Positions 8,602 through 16,678 of a DNA stretch of 36,098 nt are shown here, piece by piece. Position 1 is the stretch's first letter; every line of letters starts with the position of its first letter. The notes under the pieces were generated by a model that worked only from the letters and a program-made list of their open reading frames with translations, ran no database searches and was not told the DNA's origin. A program made the position numbers and the translations under genes. Source of the stretch: Pirellulaceae bacterium (lineage in GTDB: Bacteria > Planctomycetota > Planctomycetia > Pirellulales > Thermoguttaceae); the NCBI GenBank assembly GCA_012744395.1, contig JAAYCB010000063.1:1-36098 (forward strand), written 5' to 3'.

Positions 8602-11541
8602 CTACCGCAGAAAACCGATGAAGAACGAGAACACCTGCTCCCGGTCGCCCTTTTCCGAAACGATCGGGAAGGCGAAGTCGAGCGCGATCGGCGCCGGCCC
8701 CATCGCGGGGATCGTGATCCGCAGGCCGAAGCCGGGGGCGACGCGATAGCGGTCCTGCCAGTTGTCGATCGTCGGTTGCACCGCGCCGGTGTCGCAGAAG
8801 ACGACGCCCCGCACCATGTCGTTGGCCGTGATCGGGAACATGTATTCGGCCGAGGCCAGCAGGCTGTACTCGCCGCCGACGACGACGCCGCCGACGCGCG
8901 GCGAGGCTTCGCGGAACCGGAAGCCGCGGATCGTCGAGAACCCGCCGGCGAAGTAGTGCTCGTAGATCGGCGTCTTCTCGCCGGTATAGGAGGTCGTGCC
9001 CTTGACGCTGAGCACATGCCTTCCGGAACCGTCGGGCCGCTCGTGGAGCATGAAGTACTTGCGGAAATCGATCTCCGCGCGGGGATACTGGTAGGTGCCG
9101 AGCACCTGCTCGAACGACATCGAAAGCAGGTGCCCTTCGGTCGGCAGAAACGTGCTGTCGCGGGTGTCGTGCGTCAATTGGCCCATGAAGCCGTAGAGGT
9201 CCGATTCGCCTACCGCGTCGAGCAGATCGGGTGGCGCGCCGAGGATCGGGTCGGAAATCGTCACGTGGGCGTAGCGTACCGCTCCGGAGACCGACAGGTC
9301 GTGGGTCAAGGCGTAGCCGAGAGCCACCCTGCCGCCGATCCGCTGCTCGTCCCACTCGTTGTAGAAACGCGTGTAGTAGAACCCGTTCAGGTTCAGGCTG
9401 ACCTGCGAATCGAGCAGGTAGGGCTCGGTGAACGTGACCATGTAGCGTTGGACTTCCGTGCCCGGCATGGCCTCGACGCGGAATCGCTGGCCGCGGCCGC
9501 GAAACGCGGTTCCGTTGCGGATGTCGGCCCAGCTTCGCGGGGGGCGCTGCCAGTCGAAGTTCTGCTCGTCGATGACGACCGAGCCGATCAGGCCCGCTTC
9601 CGAGTTGATCCCGGCGCTGAACATGAACCGGCCGGTCTCCGTCTCCTGGCCCGTCGGTACCAGCGGCAGATCGATCAGCGGCTCCTGGTCGGGCGGCGTG
9701 CCGACCATCGGGCCCTGGTAGCGATCGCCAAACAGGCCGAAGTCGGGGAAGAACGAACCCGGCTGACCGGCCGAGCCGACGCTGGCCGGCGGCGGCAACT
9801 GGCCCGCTGGCGGTTGGGCGTAGGTGCCCGCCGGTGGTTGGGCGTAGGTGCCCGCTGGGGGCTGGACCTGGCCGGCGGGCGGTTGGGCGTAAGTGCCCGC
9901 CGGGGGTTGGGCGTAAGTGCCCGCTGGGGGTTGGACCTGGCCGGCGGGCGGTTGGGCGTAGGCGCCCACCGGCGGCTGGGCGGGCGGGCTGCTCGATTGG
10001 ACGCCGTAGGGCGGCAGCGACGGCGTCGATTTGCCCCAGTCGGCTGAATACTGGTATCTGACGATATTCTCGCTCGGCTGGGCCTGGGGGGGGCGGGAGT
10101 CCGCATCGGCCGGGTCTTGCTGGCCGCGAAACGCGCCGGTCTGCGCCTGCCGCCGGGCAAACTCGATTTTCGCCCGTTCGATGTCCTCCGGAGTTGGAGG
10201 GCTGAAGGCGATGTCGGGCACGACTCCCATGGCCGGATCGACCTTGAAGAGCTGGCTGGAACGGAGCCTTCGCTGGCTGTTGCGGAGTTCGCGGATATCG
10301 ACGATATCGCCCGGCTGGAGCGACATCCGGTTGAGCATCGTCGTGATCTGGGTGTGCGGATAGTCGCCGAGGATCTTGGGCTCGATTTTGCCCACCCGGT
10401 ATCGTTCCCCTTCCGTGATCTTGTAGACCAGGTCGAGTTGTCCCGGCTCTTCGAGGAATCGGATTTCCGGTTTGACGTCGGCGAAGACGTAGCCGACGGC
10501 CCCGTAGCGGTCCTTGATCGCGTTCTCCCCCTCGGTCATCCGGTCTTGATAAAAGGGCTCTCCCGGTTTCAGTTTCAGCAGCGCCTCGAGCTCCCCGGTG
10601 GCGATCTTTTCATTGCCGACGACGGACAGATTGCGGACGGCGTAGCGAGGCCCTTCGTCAATCACGAACTTCAGCGAGATCCAGGTGCGCCTGTCGCTGA
10701 ACTGGTGCTCCTCGAGCGTGCAGCCGATCCGCGCGCGGAAGAATCCCAGGCTATGATAGTAGGATTCGAGACGTTCCTCATCGAGGTCGATCTGTTTGCG
10801 GTCCAACTCCCCGCCGAAAACCCAAAGGATGCCTTGCTTGGACTTGATTTGCGTCCGCAGCCGTGCGTCGGTCGCGATCGAATTGCCCTCGAAACTGGTC
10901 CAGAGGATGCTCTGCTTGGAGCCTTCGTTGATGAGGAACACGACCCCTTCGTCCGTTGGCCGGCTGCCCTCGAAGAGGCTCACATGGGCCTTGGGGAATC
11001 CCTTTTTCTTGTAGAAGGCCTCGATCCGGCGGCGGGCTTCCTCGACGGCGAACGGGTCCAGGGCGTCGCCGGTCTTCAGCTTGGCTTCCTTCGCCAGGGT
11101 CTTCTTGCTGATCCGGTTGCCGACATACTTGACATAGCCGATGGTGGGCCGCTCGGAGACCTCGAAGACGACCACCTTGCCCTGCCCGTTGGGCGCGTCC
11201 TGGTATTGGGGGCGGACATGGAGCACGAGGCCGGAATCGGTCAAGCGGACGACGTCCTGCCCGACCGTCTCGGCGCTGTAGGGCCGCCCGGGACGCGTCT
11301 TGATCAGGCGCAGCAGGCGTTCCTCGGGCGTGTGCTTGTTGCCAACGATTCGCACCTCGACGACGATTTCGGCGGCGGGAATCTCGGCGGGAATCGCCGC
11401 CGGTTGAACAAGCGCCGGCAGGTTTGGCGGTTGGGACGCATGGCAAACCGCCCCAGCGCCAGCCGCCGAGAGGGCGCCGATTGCCAGGATCTGGAGAGCG
11501 GCGCGCGTAGTTTGGCTGGCGAGCGTGCGGACTGCGACCAT
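8602..11541 (-). CDS. bamA: BamA/Omp85-family outer-membrane assembly protein with proline-rich linker
   Basis: This 979-residue protein is predicted to insert beta-barrel proteins into the outer membrane. The ATG at 11541 has a clear ribosome-binding site (GGAAGGA) and opens a signal peptide; an upstream extension of 116 codons is non-coding in character. Residues about 55-445 hold roughly five POTRA domains, with motifs such as VVEVRIVGNKHTPEERL and RNLSVVGNEKIATGELE. Residues about 450-625 are a Gln/Pro-rich linker with tandem QPPAGTYA units, unlike classical BamA, where POTRA5 abuts the barrel. The barrel occupies about 630-979 and carries the Omp85 signature IRGFRF near residue 870. The C-terminus is FFIGFLR, so it lacks the usual terminal aromatic residue. 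It follows dnaB after 351 bp. The Omp85 family is certain; the exact ortholog (BamA or another Omp85) is inference. Confidence 0.88.
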   Translation of the reverse strand: MVAVRTLASQTTRAALQILAIGALSAAGAGAVCHASQPPNLPALVQPAAIPAEIPAAEIVVEVRIVGNKHTPEERLLRLIKTRPGRPYSAETVGQDVVRLTDSGLVLHVRPQYQDAPNGQGKVVVFEVSERPTIGYVKYVGNRISKKTLAKEAKLKTGDALDPFAVEEARRRIEAFYKKKGFPKAHVSLFEGSRPTDEGVVFLINEGSKQSILWTSFEGNSIATDARLRTQIKSKQGILWVFGGELDRKQIDLDEERLESYYHSLGFFRARIGCTLEEHQFSDRRTWISLKFVIDEGPRYAVRNLSVVGNEKIATGELEALLKLKPGEPFYQDRMTEGENAIKDRYGAVGYVFADVKPEIRFLEEPGQLDLVYKITEGERYRVGKIEPKILGDYPHTQITTMLNRMSLQPGDIVDIRELRNSQRRLRSSQLFKVDPAMGVVPDIAFSPPTPEDIERAKIEFARRQAQTGAFRGQQDPADADSRPPQAQPSENIVRYQYSADWGKSTPSLPPYGVQSSSPPAQPPVGAYAQPPAGQVQPPAGTYAQPPAGTYAQPPAGQVQPPAGTYAQPPAGTYAQPPAGQLPPPASVGSAGQPGSFFPDFGLFGDRYQGPMVGTPPDQEPLIDLPLVPTGQETETGRFMFSAGINSEAGLIGSVVIDEQNFDWQRPPRSWADIRNGTAFRGRGQRFRVEAMPGTEVQRYMVTFTEPYLLDSQVSLNLNGFYYTRFYNEWDEQRIGGRVALGYALTHDLSVSGAVRYAHVTISDPILGAPPDLLDAVGESDLYGFMGQLTHDTRDSTFLPTEGHLLSMSFEQVLGTYQYPRAEIDFRKYFMLHERPDGSGRHVLSVKGTTSYTGEKTPIYEHYFAGGFSTIRGFRFREASPRVGGVVVGGEYSLLASAEYMFPITANDMVRGVVFCDTGAVQPTIDNWQDRYRVAPGFGLRITIPAMGPAPIALDFAFPIVSEKGDREQVFSFFIGFLR
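9786..9985 (-). repeat. Tandem repeat encoding QPPAGTYA/QPPAGQVQ units
   Basis: Within the BamA-like gene, 7- and 8-codon units PPAGTYAQ and PPAGQVQ alternate. A higher-order 23-codon (69-bp) block, one QVQPPAG followed by two TYAQPPAG, occurs twice, flanked by diverged copies (GAYAQPPAG and QLPPPAS). The units are nearly identical in DNA, so copy number could vary by slippage. Confidence 0.8.
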
Positions 11542-11892
11542 CGGGGTCCTTCCCGTTTCGCGGTTGCTGATCGTCGAGAATAGCGCCCTAGCCTGGCACA
11601 TCGTTGCTTGCTTGTTGAGCTTACGGACGGCGCTGGCGGGCAGTTCAACCATCCCGGCAACGCCAGCGCCTGCCATCTCGGGGGTGCGGCGCTGGCCGGC
11701 TCTCCCGGTCGCGCGCGCCTCCCGCGCCGAGGGGCGATCCATGCGCCAAGAGACTCCACAATGGGCGTACAAATACAGAAAGCCCCTTGGGCTGGCAAGG
11801 CGAGTTCCGCCGGGGGCGAGAAGCTGCGGGTTTTGGAGAGGCTGTGCCGCCCGGGGCCGGAAATTCCCGCCCACCCGGCGACTCGGCACGGC
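11542..11892. other. 351-bp gap between dnaB and the BamA gene
   Basis: I see no gene here. On the minus strand there is a weak promoter-like pair, TTGCCA (11798-11793), a 17-bp spacer, and TATTTG (11775-11770), which would give a leader of about 220 nt for the BamA gene. The frame of the BamA gene is open through the whole gap, but the translation is Arg/Pro-rich and resembles no protein. Confidence 0.4.
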
Positions 11893-13326
11893 TCAAAACG
11901 GCTCGGCAGTCCCCTGGAAATCATTGAACTCGTCGTAACGGTCGACCGCGCGATTCTCGAACCGCGTGAACTCCTGCCGCCAGGTCAGCTTGACATCGTC
12001 GGTCGGGCCGTTCCGCTGCTTGGCGACGATCAGTTCCGCCTTGCCCACCAGGTCGCGTTCGCGGGCTTCCTCGCGCGACATGTAGTACTCCTCGCGGTGC
12101 ACGAACATCACCACGTCGGCGTCCTGCTCGATCGCCCCGGATTCCCGCAGGTGGCTCATCCGCGGCCGATTGTCCTTGGTGACCTCGGCCTGGCGGTTCA
12201 ATTGAGCGAGGCACAACACGGGCACCTTCAGCTCCCTGGCGAGCCCCTTCAGTCGCCGGGCGATCTTGGCCACCTGTTCTTGGCGCGGATCGGAGGGATT
12301 CTCCGGCTCGATCAGTTGCAGGTAGTCGATCACCACGAGGCCCAGCTGGTTGCGCCGCTTCAAGCGCCGCGCCGTGGCCGCGATCTCGGTGACCGTGCGG
12401 CTCGGCGAGTCGTCGATGAACAGGGGCGCCTTGCTCAGCTCGGCGGAGGCCTTGACGAGGTCCTCGCGATCTTCGCTGGAGAGGTATCCGGCGCGGAACT
12501 TGTGCCCATCGATCCGCCCGCGTGAGCAGAGCATCCGCTGGGCCAACTCGAGCCGGGCCATTTCCAGGCTGACCATCAGCGTGGTGACGTTCGATTCGAC
12601 CGCCACGTGATCGGCGATGTTGGTCGCCAACGCTGTTTTTCCCATGCTGGGTCGGGCGGCCAGGATGACCAGTTCGGAATCGTGCAGGCCGCCGGTCAGG
12701 CTGTCGAAATCGTTGAAACCGGTCGGAATTCCGGTCGCGCCGCCGTGCTTCAGGCGGTGGTCGATGTGGGCGAAAGCGTCGACGAGGACGTCGTGCATGT
12801 TGGCCACCTGTTCGGCGCTGCGCTCGTCGTGGACGGCGAAGATCTTCTCCTCCGCCCGGCCGACCAGCTCGCGCGGATTATGGGTTGGGTCGTAGGCGTC
12901 GCGGAGAATCTCGGTACTCGCATGGATCAGCGACCGCAACGTGGACTTGTCGCGGACGATCCGCGCGTAGTAGGTGGCATGGGCGGCAACGGGGACGGCT
13001 TGGAGGATCTCGGCCAGGAACGCCGTCCCGCCGACCGCCTCCAGATCGCCGGCCTGGCGGAGCCGCTCCACGAGCAGGGTGGTGTCGAGGCGGCCCCCCT
13101 CGCCGTGCATCGTGATCATGTGGTGGTAGAGCTTGCGATGGGCGTCGGCATAGAAGTCCTCCGCCCGCAGGATCAGCGCCACCTCGTCGCAGAGGACCGG
13201 ATCGAGCAGCAGGCTTCCGAGCACGCCCCGCTCGGCATCCAGGTTCTGGGGCGGCAGCCGGTCGAGAATCTCGGAACTCACGCGCGCCGCGCTGTGTCTG
13301 CCGTCCACGCGTCCTGCCGTCGCCAT
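11893..13326 (-). CDS. dnaB: Replicative DNA helicase DnaB
   Basis: This 477-residue protein has the normal length for the hexameric helicase that unwinds DNA at the replication fork and recruits primase. The ATG at 13326 has GGAG-type ribosome-binding sites. The N-terminal domain begins with LPPQNLDAERGVLGSLLLDP (about 24-43). The RecA-like C-terminal domain carries the Walker A motif ARPSMGKTAL (Lys230, Thr231), the Walker B motif LVVIDYLQL (Asp334), and the later motifs QLNRQAE, LRESGAIEQDADVV and VAKQRNGPT. No intein is present. It lies 44 bp after rplI in the rpsF-ssb-rplI-dnaB order seen in many bacteria and is probably co-transcribed. Confidence 0.97.
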   Translation of the reverse strand: MATAGRVDGRHSAARVSSEILDRLPPQNLDAERGVLGSLLLDPVLCDEVALILRAEDFYADAHRKLYHHMITMHGEGGRLDTTLLVERLRQAGDLEAVGGTAFLAEILQAVPVAAHATYYARIVRDKSTLRSLIHASTEILRDAYDPTHNPRELVGRAEEKIFAVHDERSAEQVANMHDVLVDAFAHIDHRLKHGGATGIPTGFNDFDSLTGGLHDSELVILAARPSMGKTALATNIADHVAVESNVTTLMVSLEMARLELAQRMLCSRGRIDGHKFRAGYLSSEDREDLVKASAELSKAPLFIDDSPSRTVTEIAATARRLKRRNQLGLVVIDYLQLIEPENPSDPRQEQVAKIARRLKGLARELKVPVLCLAQLNRQAEVTKDNRPRMSHLRESGAIEQDADVVMFVHREEYYMSREEARERDLVGKAELIVAKQRNGPTDDVKLTWRQEFTRFENRAVDRYDEFNDFQGTAEPF

Positions 13327-13370
13327 CGCTCCGTCTCCACGAGAATCCGTGCCCGCCACGAGGAACCGGC

Positions 13371-13916
13371 TCAGGCCTCGTCCTCGCCAACGGCCGGAAC
13401 CACCCAAACCTTGACTTCCGAGTCGACATCCTGGCCGACATGGAGTTTCACGGTGTACAAGCCGAGTTCTTTCAGGGGGCCTTCCAGCCGCACCTGGTCG
13501 AGGGCGATCGTGATCCCGGCCTTCTTCAGGGCGTTGACGATCTCCGGCGCGCCGACCGAACCGTAGAGGTGTCCCTCCTCGTTGGCGTTGGCCTCGATCG
13601 TCAGGCTCTGCTGCTTCAGTTCGGCGGCCAGCGTCCGCAGCCCGGCGAGCCGGGCTTTCTGGATCGAGAGCAGCTTGGCCTTGTGCTTCTCCACCATTCG
13701 CTTGTGGTGTTCCGTGGCAATCGTCGCCAACCCCTGCGGGATCAGGTAATTCAGGGCGTAGCCCGGTTTCACGCACACCACGTCGCCCTGCTCGCCGACG
13801 TCTTCAATCGATTGGATCAGCAGCAGTTCGATGCCGCCCGCGGGCCCTTTGGGAAGCCTCTTGAAGCGTCTCTCTCGGCCGGCCTTTGCTTGTTTTCTGG
13901 TCTTTGTCTGCGCCAT
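13371..13916 (-). CDS. rplI: 50S ribosomal protein bL9 with basic N-terminal extension
   Basis: This is a 181-residue L9. The usual start of the family (xxILLxDVExLGxxGDVVxVKxGYARNFLIPxGLA) is matched from about residue 29 by IELLLIQSIEDVGEQGD and GYALNYLIPQGLA. It is preceded by about 28 extra residues rich in Lys and Arg (for example RERRFKRLPKGPAGG). I chose the ATG at 13916, with GGAGAGG about 9 nt upstream; a further in-frame start at 13949 is possible. The connecting helix and C-terminal domain (GSVGAPEIVNALKKAGI) are present. L9 sits near the L1 stalk of the large subunit and supports translation fidelity. It lies between ssb and dnaB. Confidence 0.95.
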   Translation of the reverse strand: MAQTKTRKQAKAGRERRFKRLPKGPAGGIELLLIQSIEDVGEQGDVVCVKPGYALNYLIPQGLATIATEHHKRMVEKHKAKLLSIQKARLAGLRTLAAELKQQSLTIEANANEEGHLYGSVGAPEIVNALKKAGITIALDQVRLEGPLKELGLYTVKLHVGQDVDSEVKVWVVPAVGEDEA

Positions 13917-14090
13917 GAGTCTCGAACCTCTCCGAGTGGTCTGGTCCACATCTGTCTGTTTCTTTTTACGCCCCGGCCGACAAGGGAACCCGGCGGCGAT
14001 GCATCCCGGAACCGTCTGCCTCCGCGCGGCGGGCGATCGGCCGGCGGTGGGCAGCTCTGCGTGGAGTCCCGGAACGTGCTCCTGCGTGTC

Positions 14091-14585
14091 TCAAAAGGGG
14101 ATTTCGTCTTCGGGTGTTCCTCCCGCAGCGGGGGGGGCGCCGTAGGAATCTTCGGGCGGGGCATCCTGGCTATAGGCGTCGCCGTTGCGCTGTTGAGGCG
14201 GCCTGGCGCTTCCGCCACCGGCGCCTCCCGCGCCACCGCCCGCACCGCCGCCGCGCGACCCGACCATCTGCATCCGCTCGCAGACCACCCGGAGTTTGTT
14301 CCGCTTCTGGCCGTCGCCCGTCTCCCAGCTATCCAGCTTCAGCCGTCCTTCAATCAGCACTGGCGAGCCTTTGCTGAGGTATTCACCGGCCACTTCGGCG
14401 GTCCGCCCCCAGAGGGTCACGTCGACATAGGTTGTCTCATCGACCCACTGTCCCTCGGAATTCTTCCGCCGGTCTTTCACGGCCAAGCCGACGTCCGTAA
14501 CGGCCGTGCCGCTGGGTGTGTATCGGATTTCCGGGTCACGAGTCAAGTTGCCCAGCAGGATCACGCGGTTGTAACTTGCCGCCAC
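14091..14585 (-). CDS. ssb: Single-stranded DNA-binding protein SSB
   Basis: This is a 164-residue SSB that protects single-stranded DNA and recruits repair and replication partners. It begins with GTG at 14585, with GGAG 8 nt upstream. The OB-fold starts [20 protein letters not shown] and runs to about residue 110 (VCERMQMVG). A Gly-rich and then Gln/Pro-rich disordered linker follows. The acidic tip DEIPF matches the conserved partner-binding tail, with Glu-Ile in place of Asp-Ile or Asp-Leu. It lies between rpsF and rplI. Confidence 0.97.
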   Translation of the reverse strand: MAASYNRVILLGNLTRDPEIRYTPSGTAVTDVGLAVKDRRKNSEGQWVDETTYVDVTLWGRTAEVAGEYLSKGSPVLIEGRLKLDSWETGDGQKRNKLRVVCERMQMVGSRGGGAGGGAGGAGGGSARPPQQRNGDAYSQDAPPEDSYGAPPAAGGTPEDEIPF

Positions 14586-14719
14586 AGCGATTTCTCCGAT
14601 CGTTCAAGGCCCACGGATCGTGTCCGCCCCGGCTTGGACGTTTGCCGCCAGGGCACGTTGTCCACTTGAGGCCGCCCCCGCCACCGCCCCGACCGGCCGT
14701 GATTTGCCGATCGCCCGGC

Positions 14720-15184
14720 CTAGTCCTCGTCGTCGTCCGTCTGGTCGTCGTCCGTCGCATCGTCTTTGCCGACGGTCGCGGTCGCGGTCGCGGTCCGCGA
14801 CCGGACCTTCTCGGTCCCTTCGCCATCTGCGGGGCCCTCGCCCGAACGCGTCAAGCCGCCCTGGGCGTGCTCAACCAGAGCATCCACGATCCGCGGATCG
14901 ACCTTCAACAGCAGGAATCGGAGGATGCTGTCGCTGAGTTCGCACTGCCGGCGGATCGCGGAGAGCTGCGCGGCCGCCGCGCGGAAGTAGGTCAGCCAGT
15001 AAGTGCCCTTCTTCTGCCCCTTGATCGGGTAGGCCAGGCGCCGCTCTTCCCACAGGCGGCTGACCAGGATTTCTCCCCCCGCATCTTGAACGATCCGCGC
15101 AATCTCGCCGGAGACGGCCTCCGGATCTCGTCCGAAGCGCCCCGAATCGAAGATAAACATGCCTTCGTATGCGTTCGTCGCCAA
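14720..15184 (-). CDS. rpsF: 30S ribosomal protein bS6
   Basis: This is a 154-residue S6, a small-subunit protein that pairs with S18 on the platform. I chose the TTG at 15184 because GAGGAG lies 7 nt upstream and the product then starts ATNAYEGMFIFD, the normal start of S6. An ATG at 15226 would add 14 residues and overlap pth. The core has the family motifs EGMFIFD, WEERRLAYPIKGQKKG and YFRA. The tail from about residue 115 is extended and ends in a strongly acidic run (DDATDDDQTDDDED), as in S6 proteins that carry an acidic C-terminus. It lies 20 bp after pth and 134 bp before ssb. Confidence 0.93.
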   Translation of the reverse strand: MATNAYEGMFIFDSGRFGRDPEAVSGEIARIVQDAGGEILVSRLWEERRLAYPIKGQKKGTYWLTYFRAAAAQLSAIRRQCELSDSILRFLLLKVDPRIVDALVEHAQGGLTRSGEGPADGEGTEKVRSRTATATATVGKDDATDDDQTDDDED

Positions 15185-15204
15185 AGTTTTACTCCTCGTT
15201 GGCC

Positions 15205-15762
15205 TCAATTGTATTGATTCATGCAAACGGCGATACCGTCGCGGACCCAGACGGTCACGGCATCCGCGGCCCTCTGAACCGCTCGCTCCACCTCGGACTG
15301 CTCATCCTTGGAAAACCTGCCCAACACGTATCCCACGGCGTCCCAGCCCTGCGGCGGCGCACCGACACCGATTCTCAGCCGGGGGACTTCCTCGCTGCCG
15401 AGCCGACCGATCACGTCGGCAAGGCCTTTCTGACCTCCCGACGACCCCTTCATCCGGACCCGCAACTGCGCCAGGGGCAAGTTGATGTCGTCGCAGACGA
15501 TCAACAGGTCCTCTTCCGCCAATTTGTAAAAGTCCTTCGCCGCGGCCACGCTCGCGCCGCTGCGGTTCATGTAGGTCGTTGGGCAGAGCAGCACCACACG
15601 CTGGCCCGCCACGTCGACTTCGACCGTCTCTCCGTGAAACTTCCCCTTCGGTCTGCCGGCCGCATACCGCCGAGCCAACTCCGCAACGACGGCATACCCC
15701 ACGTTGTGGCGGGTCCCTTCGTACTTCCGGCCGGGATTGCCCAGCCCGACGACCAACTTCAT
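15205..15762 (-). CDS. pth: Peptidyl-tRNA hydrolase
   Basis: This 185-residue enzyme frees tRNA from stalled peptidyl-tRNA. The ATG at 15762 has GAGGAG about 9 nt upstream and starts MKLVVGLGNPGRKYEGTRHN. The conserved residues Asn9, catalytic His19, Asn66 (TYMNRSG) and Asp91/92 (CDDINLP) are visible. The loop usually written GGHNG is GGQKG here (residues 109-113), so the Asn that binds substrate in E. coli Pth is Lys; some bacterial Pth proteins vary at this site. It lies between rplY and rpsF, matching the common rplY-pth pairing, and is probably in the same operon. Confidence 0.96.
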   Translation of the reverse strand: MKLVVGLGNPGRKYEGTRHNVGYAVVAELARRYAAGRPKGKFHGETVEVDVAGQRVVLLCPTTYMNRSGASVAAAKDFYKLAEEDLLIVCDDINLPLAQLRVRMKGSSGGQKGLADVIGRLGSEEVPRLRIGVGAPPQGWDAVGYVLGRFSKDEQSEVERAVQRAADAVTVWVRDGIAVCMNQYN

Positions 15763-15821
15763 CCGACCGGGCTCCTCGGCACCGCTCCGGCACGCATTGC
15801 AGGCTGTTGCCGCGCAGCAGC

Positions 15822-16457
15822 TCAGGACTCGGCTTCCTCCTCCTCGGCCTTCTTCCGGCCGATCACTTCCGGCTCTGCCTCGGCGCCTTCGCCCGCCTCT
15901 TCCTCCGCGGCCTCGGCAACCATCGTGCACTGCACGATGACCGTCTCGGCCGGCGTCAGAACCGCCACCTTGTCGGGCAGCTCAAGATCGGCGACCGTGA
16001 TCGGCTGATCCAGCTCCAGATGGTTGATGCTGACCGAGAACTTCTCCGGGATGGCGATCGCCTCACATTCCACTTCGAGTTCGTGCACGAGGTGTTGCAC
16101 CGTTCCACCCGCCCTCGCCCCGGGCGATTCCCCGCGCAATTCCACGGAGACCTCGACCTTCACCCGCTCGTGCGCCGAGATGCGGGTGAAGTCCACGTGC
16201 GTGACCCGCATCCCCCACGTGTCCCACTGGCATTCACGAATGAACGCCGACTCGCTCACCGCGCCGGTCAACTTGACCATCCGGGCGCCGCGGCGGACGA
16301 TCGCATCGACCGCGTCGGCCGGGGCCGCCAGCGACACCGGCGGCTTGCCGTGGCCGTAAAGCGTGGCCGGAATTCTGCCCGAATTGCGCAGCCGGCGATT
16401 CTTGTGCTTGCCTCGCTCCGGGCGAGCCTCCACATTCAGTGCTTCCGTCTGATCCAT
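15822..16457 (-). CDS. rplY: 50S ribosomal protein bL25 (CTC type)
   Basis: This 211-residue protein binds 5S rRNA. The ATG at 16457 has GAGGA 5 nt upstream. The N-terminal L25 domain (LNVEARPERGKHKNRRLRNS, GRIPATLYG) is followed by the TL5/CTC beta domain (about 95-190; VKVEVSVELRGESPGARAGG and HELEVECEAIAIPE). The Glu/Ala-rich tail ends EEEEAES. This is the longer CTC form rather than the short E. coli form. It precedes pth by 59 bp, and a predicted promoter lies in the 221-bp gap behind it. Confidence 0.95.
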   Translation of the reverse strand: MDQTEALNVEARPERGKHKNRRLRNSGRIPATLYGHGKPPVSLAAPADAVDAIVRRGARMVKLTGAVSESAFIRECQWDTWGMRVTHVDFTRISAHERVKVEVSVELRGESPGARAGGTVQHLVHELEVECEAIAIPEKFSVSINHLELDQPITVADLELPDKVAVLTPAETVIVQCTMVAEAAEEEAGEGAEAEPEVIGRKKAEEEEAES

Positions 16458-16566
16458 CGAAATCCTCGGTCGCCAACCAGTCTGTCTGCTTGCTGAATAT
16501 CCGCTGTCCGCTCGCCGGCCGCGCGCTTGCCATCCGCCGGCGCTTGTCTTTCGCTCCGCTCGCGCT

Positions 16567-16597
16567 CCCCCACGCGCCGCGGCGCGCTGCATGGGGG
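16567..16597. other. GC-rich hairpin in the rplY leader
   Basis: The arms CCCCCA (16567-16572) and TGGGGG (16592-16597) enclose a perfect 14-bp palindrome (16573-16586, CGCGCCGCGGCGCG). The element lies about 115 bp ahead of the rplY start and within the predicted transcript of the 16608-16635 promoter. There is no T tract. It may be a leader structure or only high-GC sequence. Confidence 0.35.
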
Positions 16598-16607
16598 CAA
16601 ACTGCTT

Positions 16608-16635
16608 ATTGTGGACGATTTCGCGGGAATTTCAA
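16608..16635 (-). promoter_or_regulatory. Predicted promoter upstream of rplY
   Basis: On the minus strand, TTGAAA (16635-16630) matches 5 of 6 positions of the -35 consensus. A 16-bp spacer and CACAAT (16613-16608), 4 of 6 for -10, follow. It would start a transcript carrying rplY, pth, rpsF, ssb, rplI and dnaB with a leader of about 145 nt. Confidence 0.4.
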
Positions 16636-16678
16636 CCCCATCGGCCGTGGTTTCCTGCCAACCTCCCGCTCCCCCAAC

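Noticed and set aside
14586-14719. Gap between rpsF and ssb as a possible site for a small gene
   Set aside because: 134 bp with no start and ribosome-binding site on either strand and no recognisable peptide.
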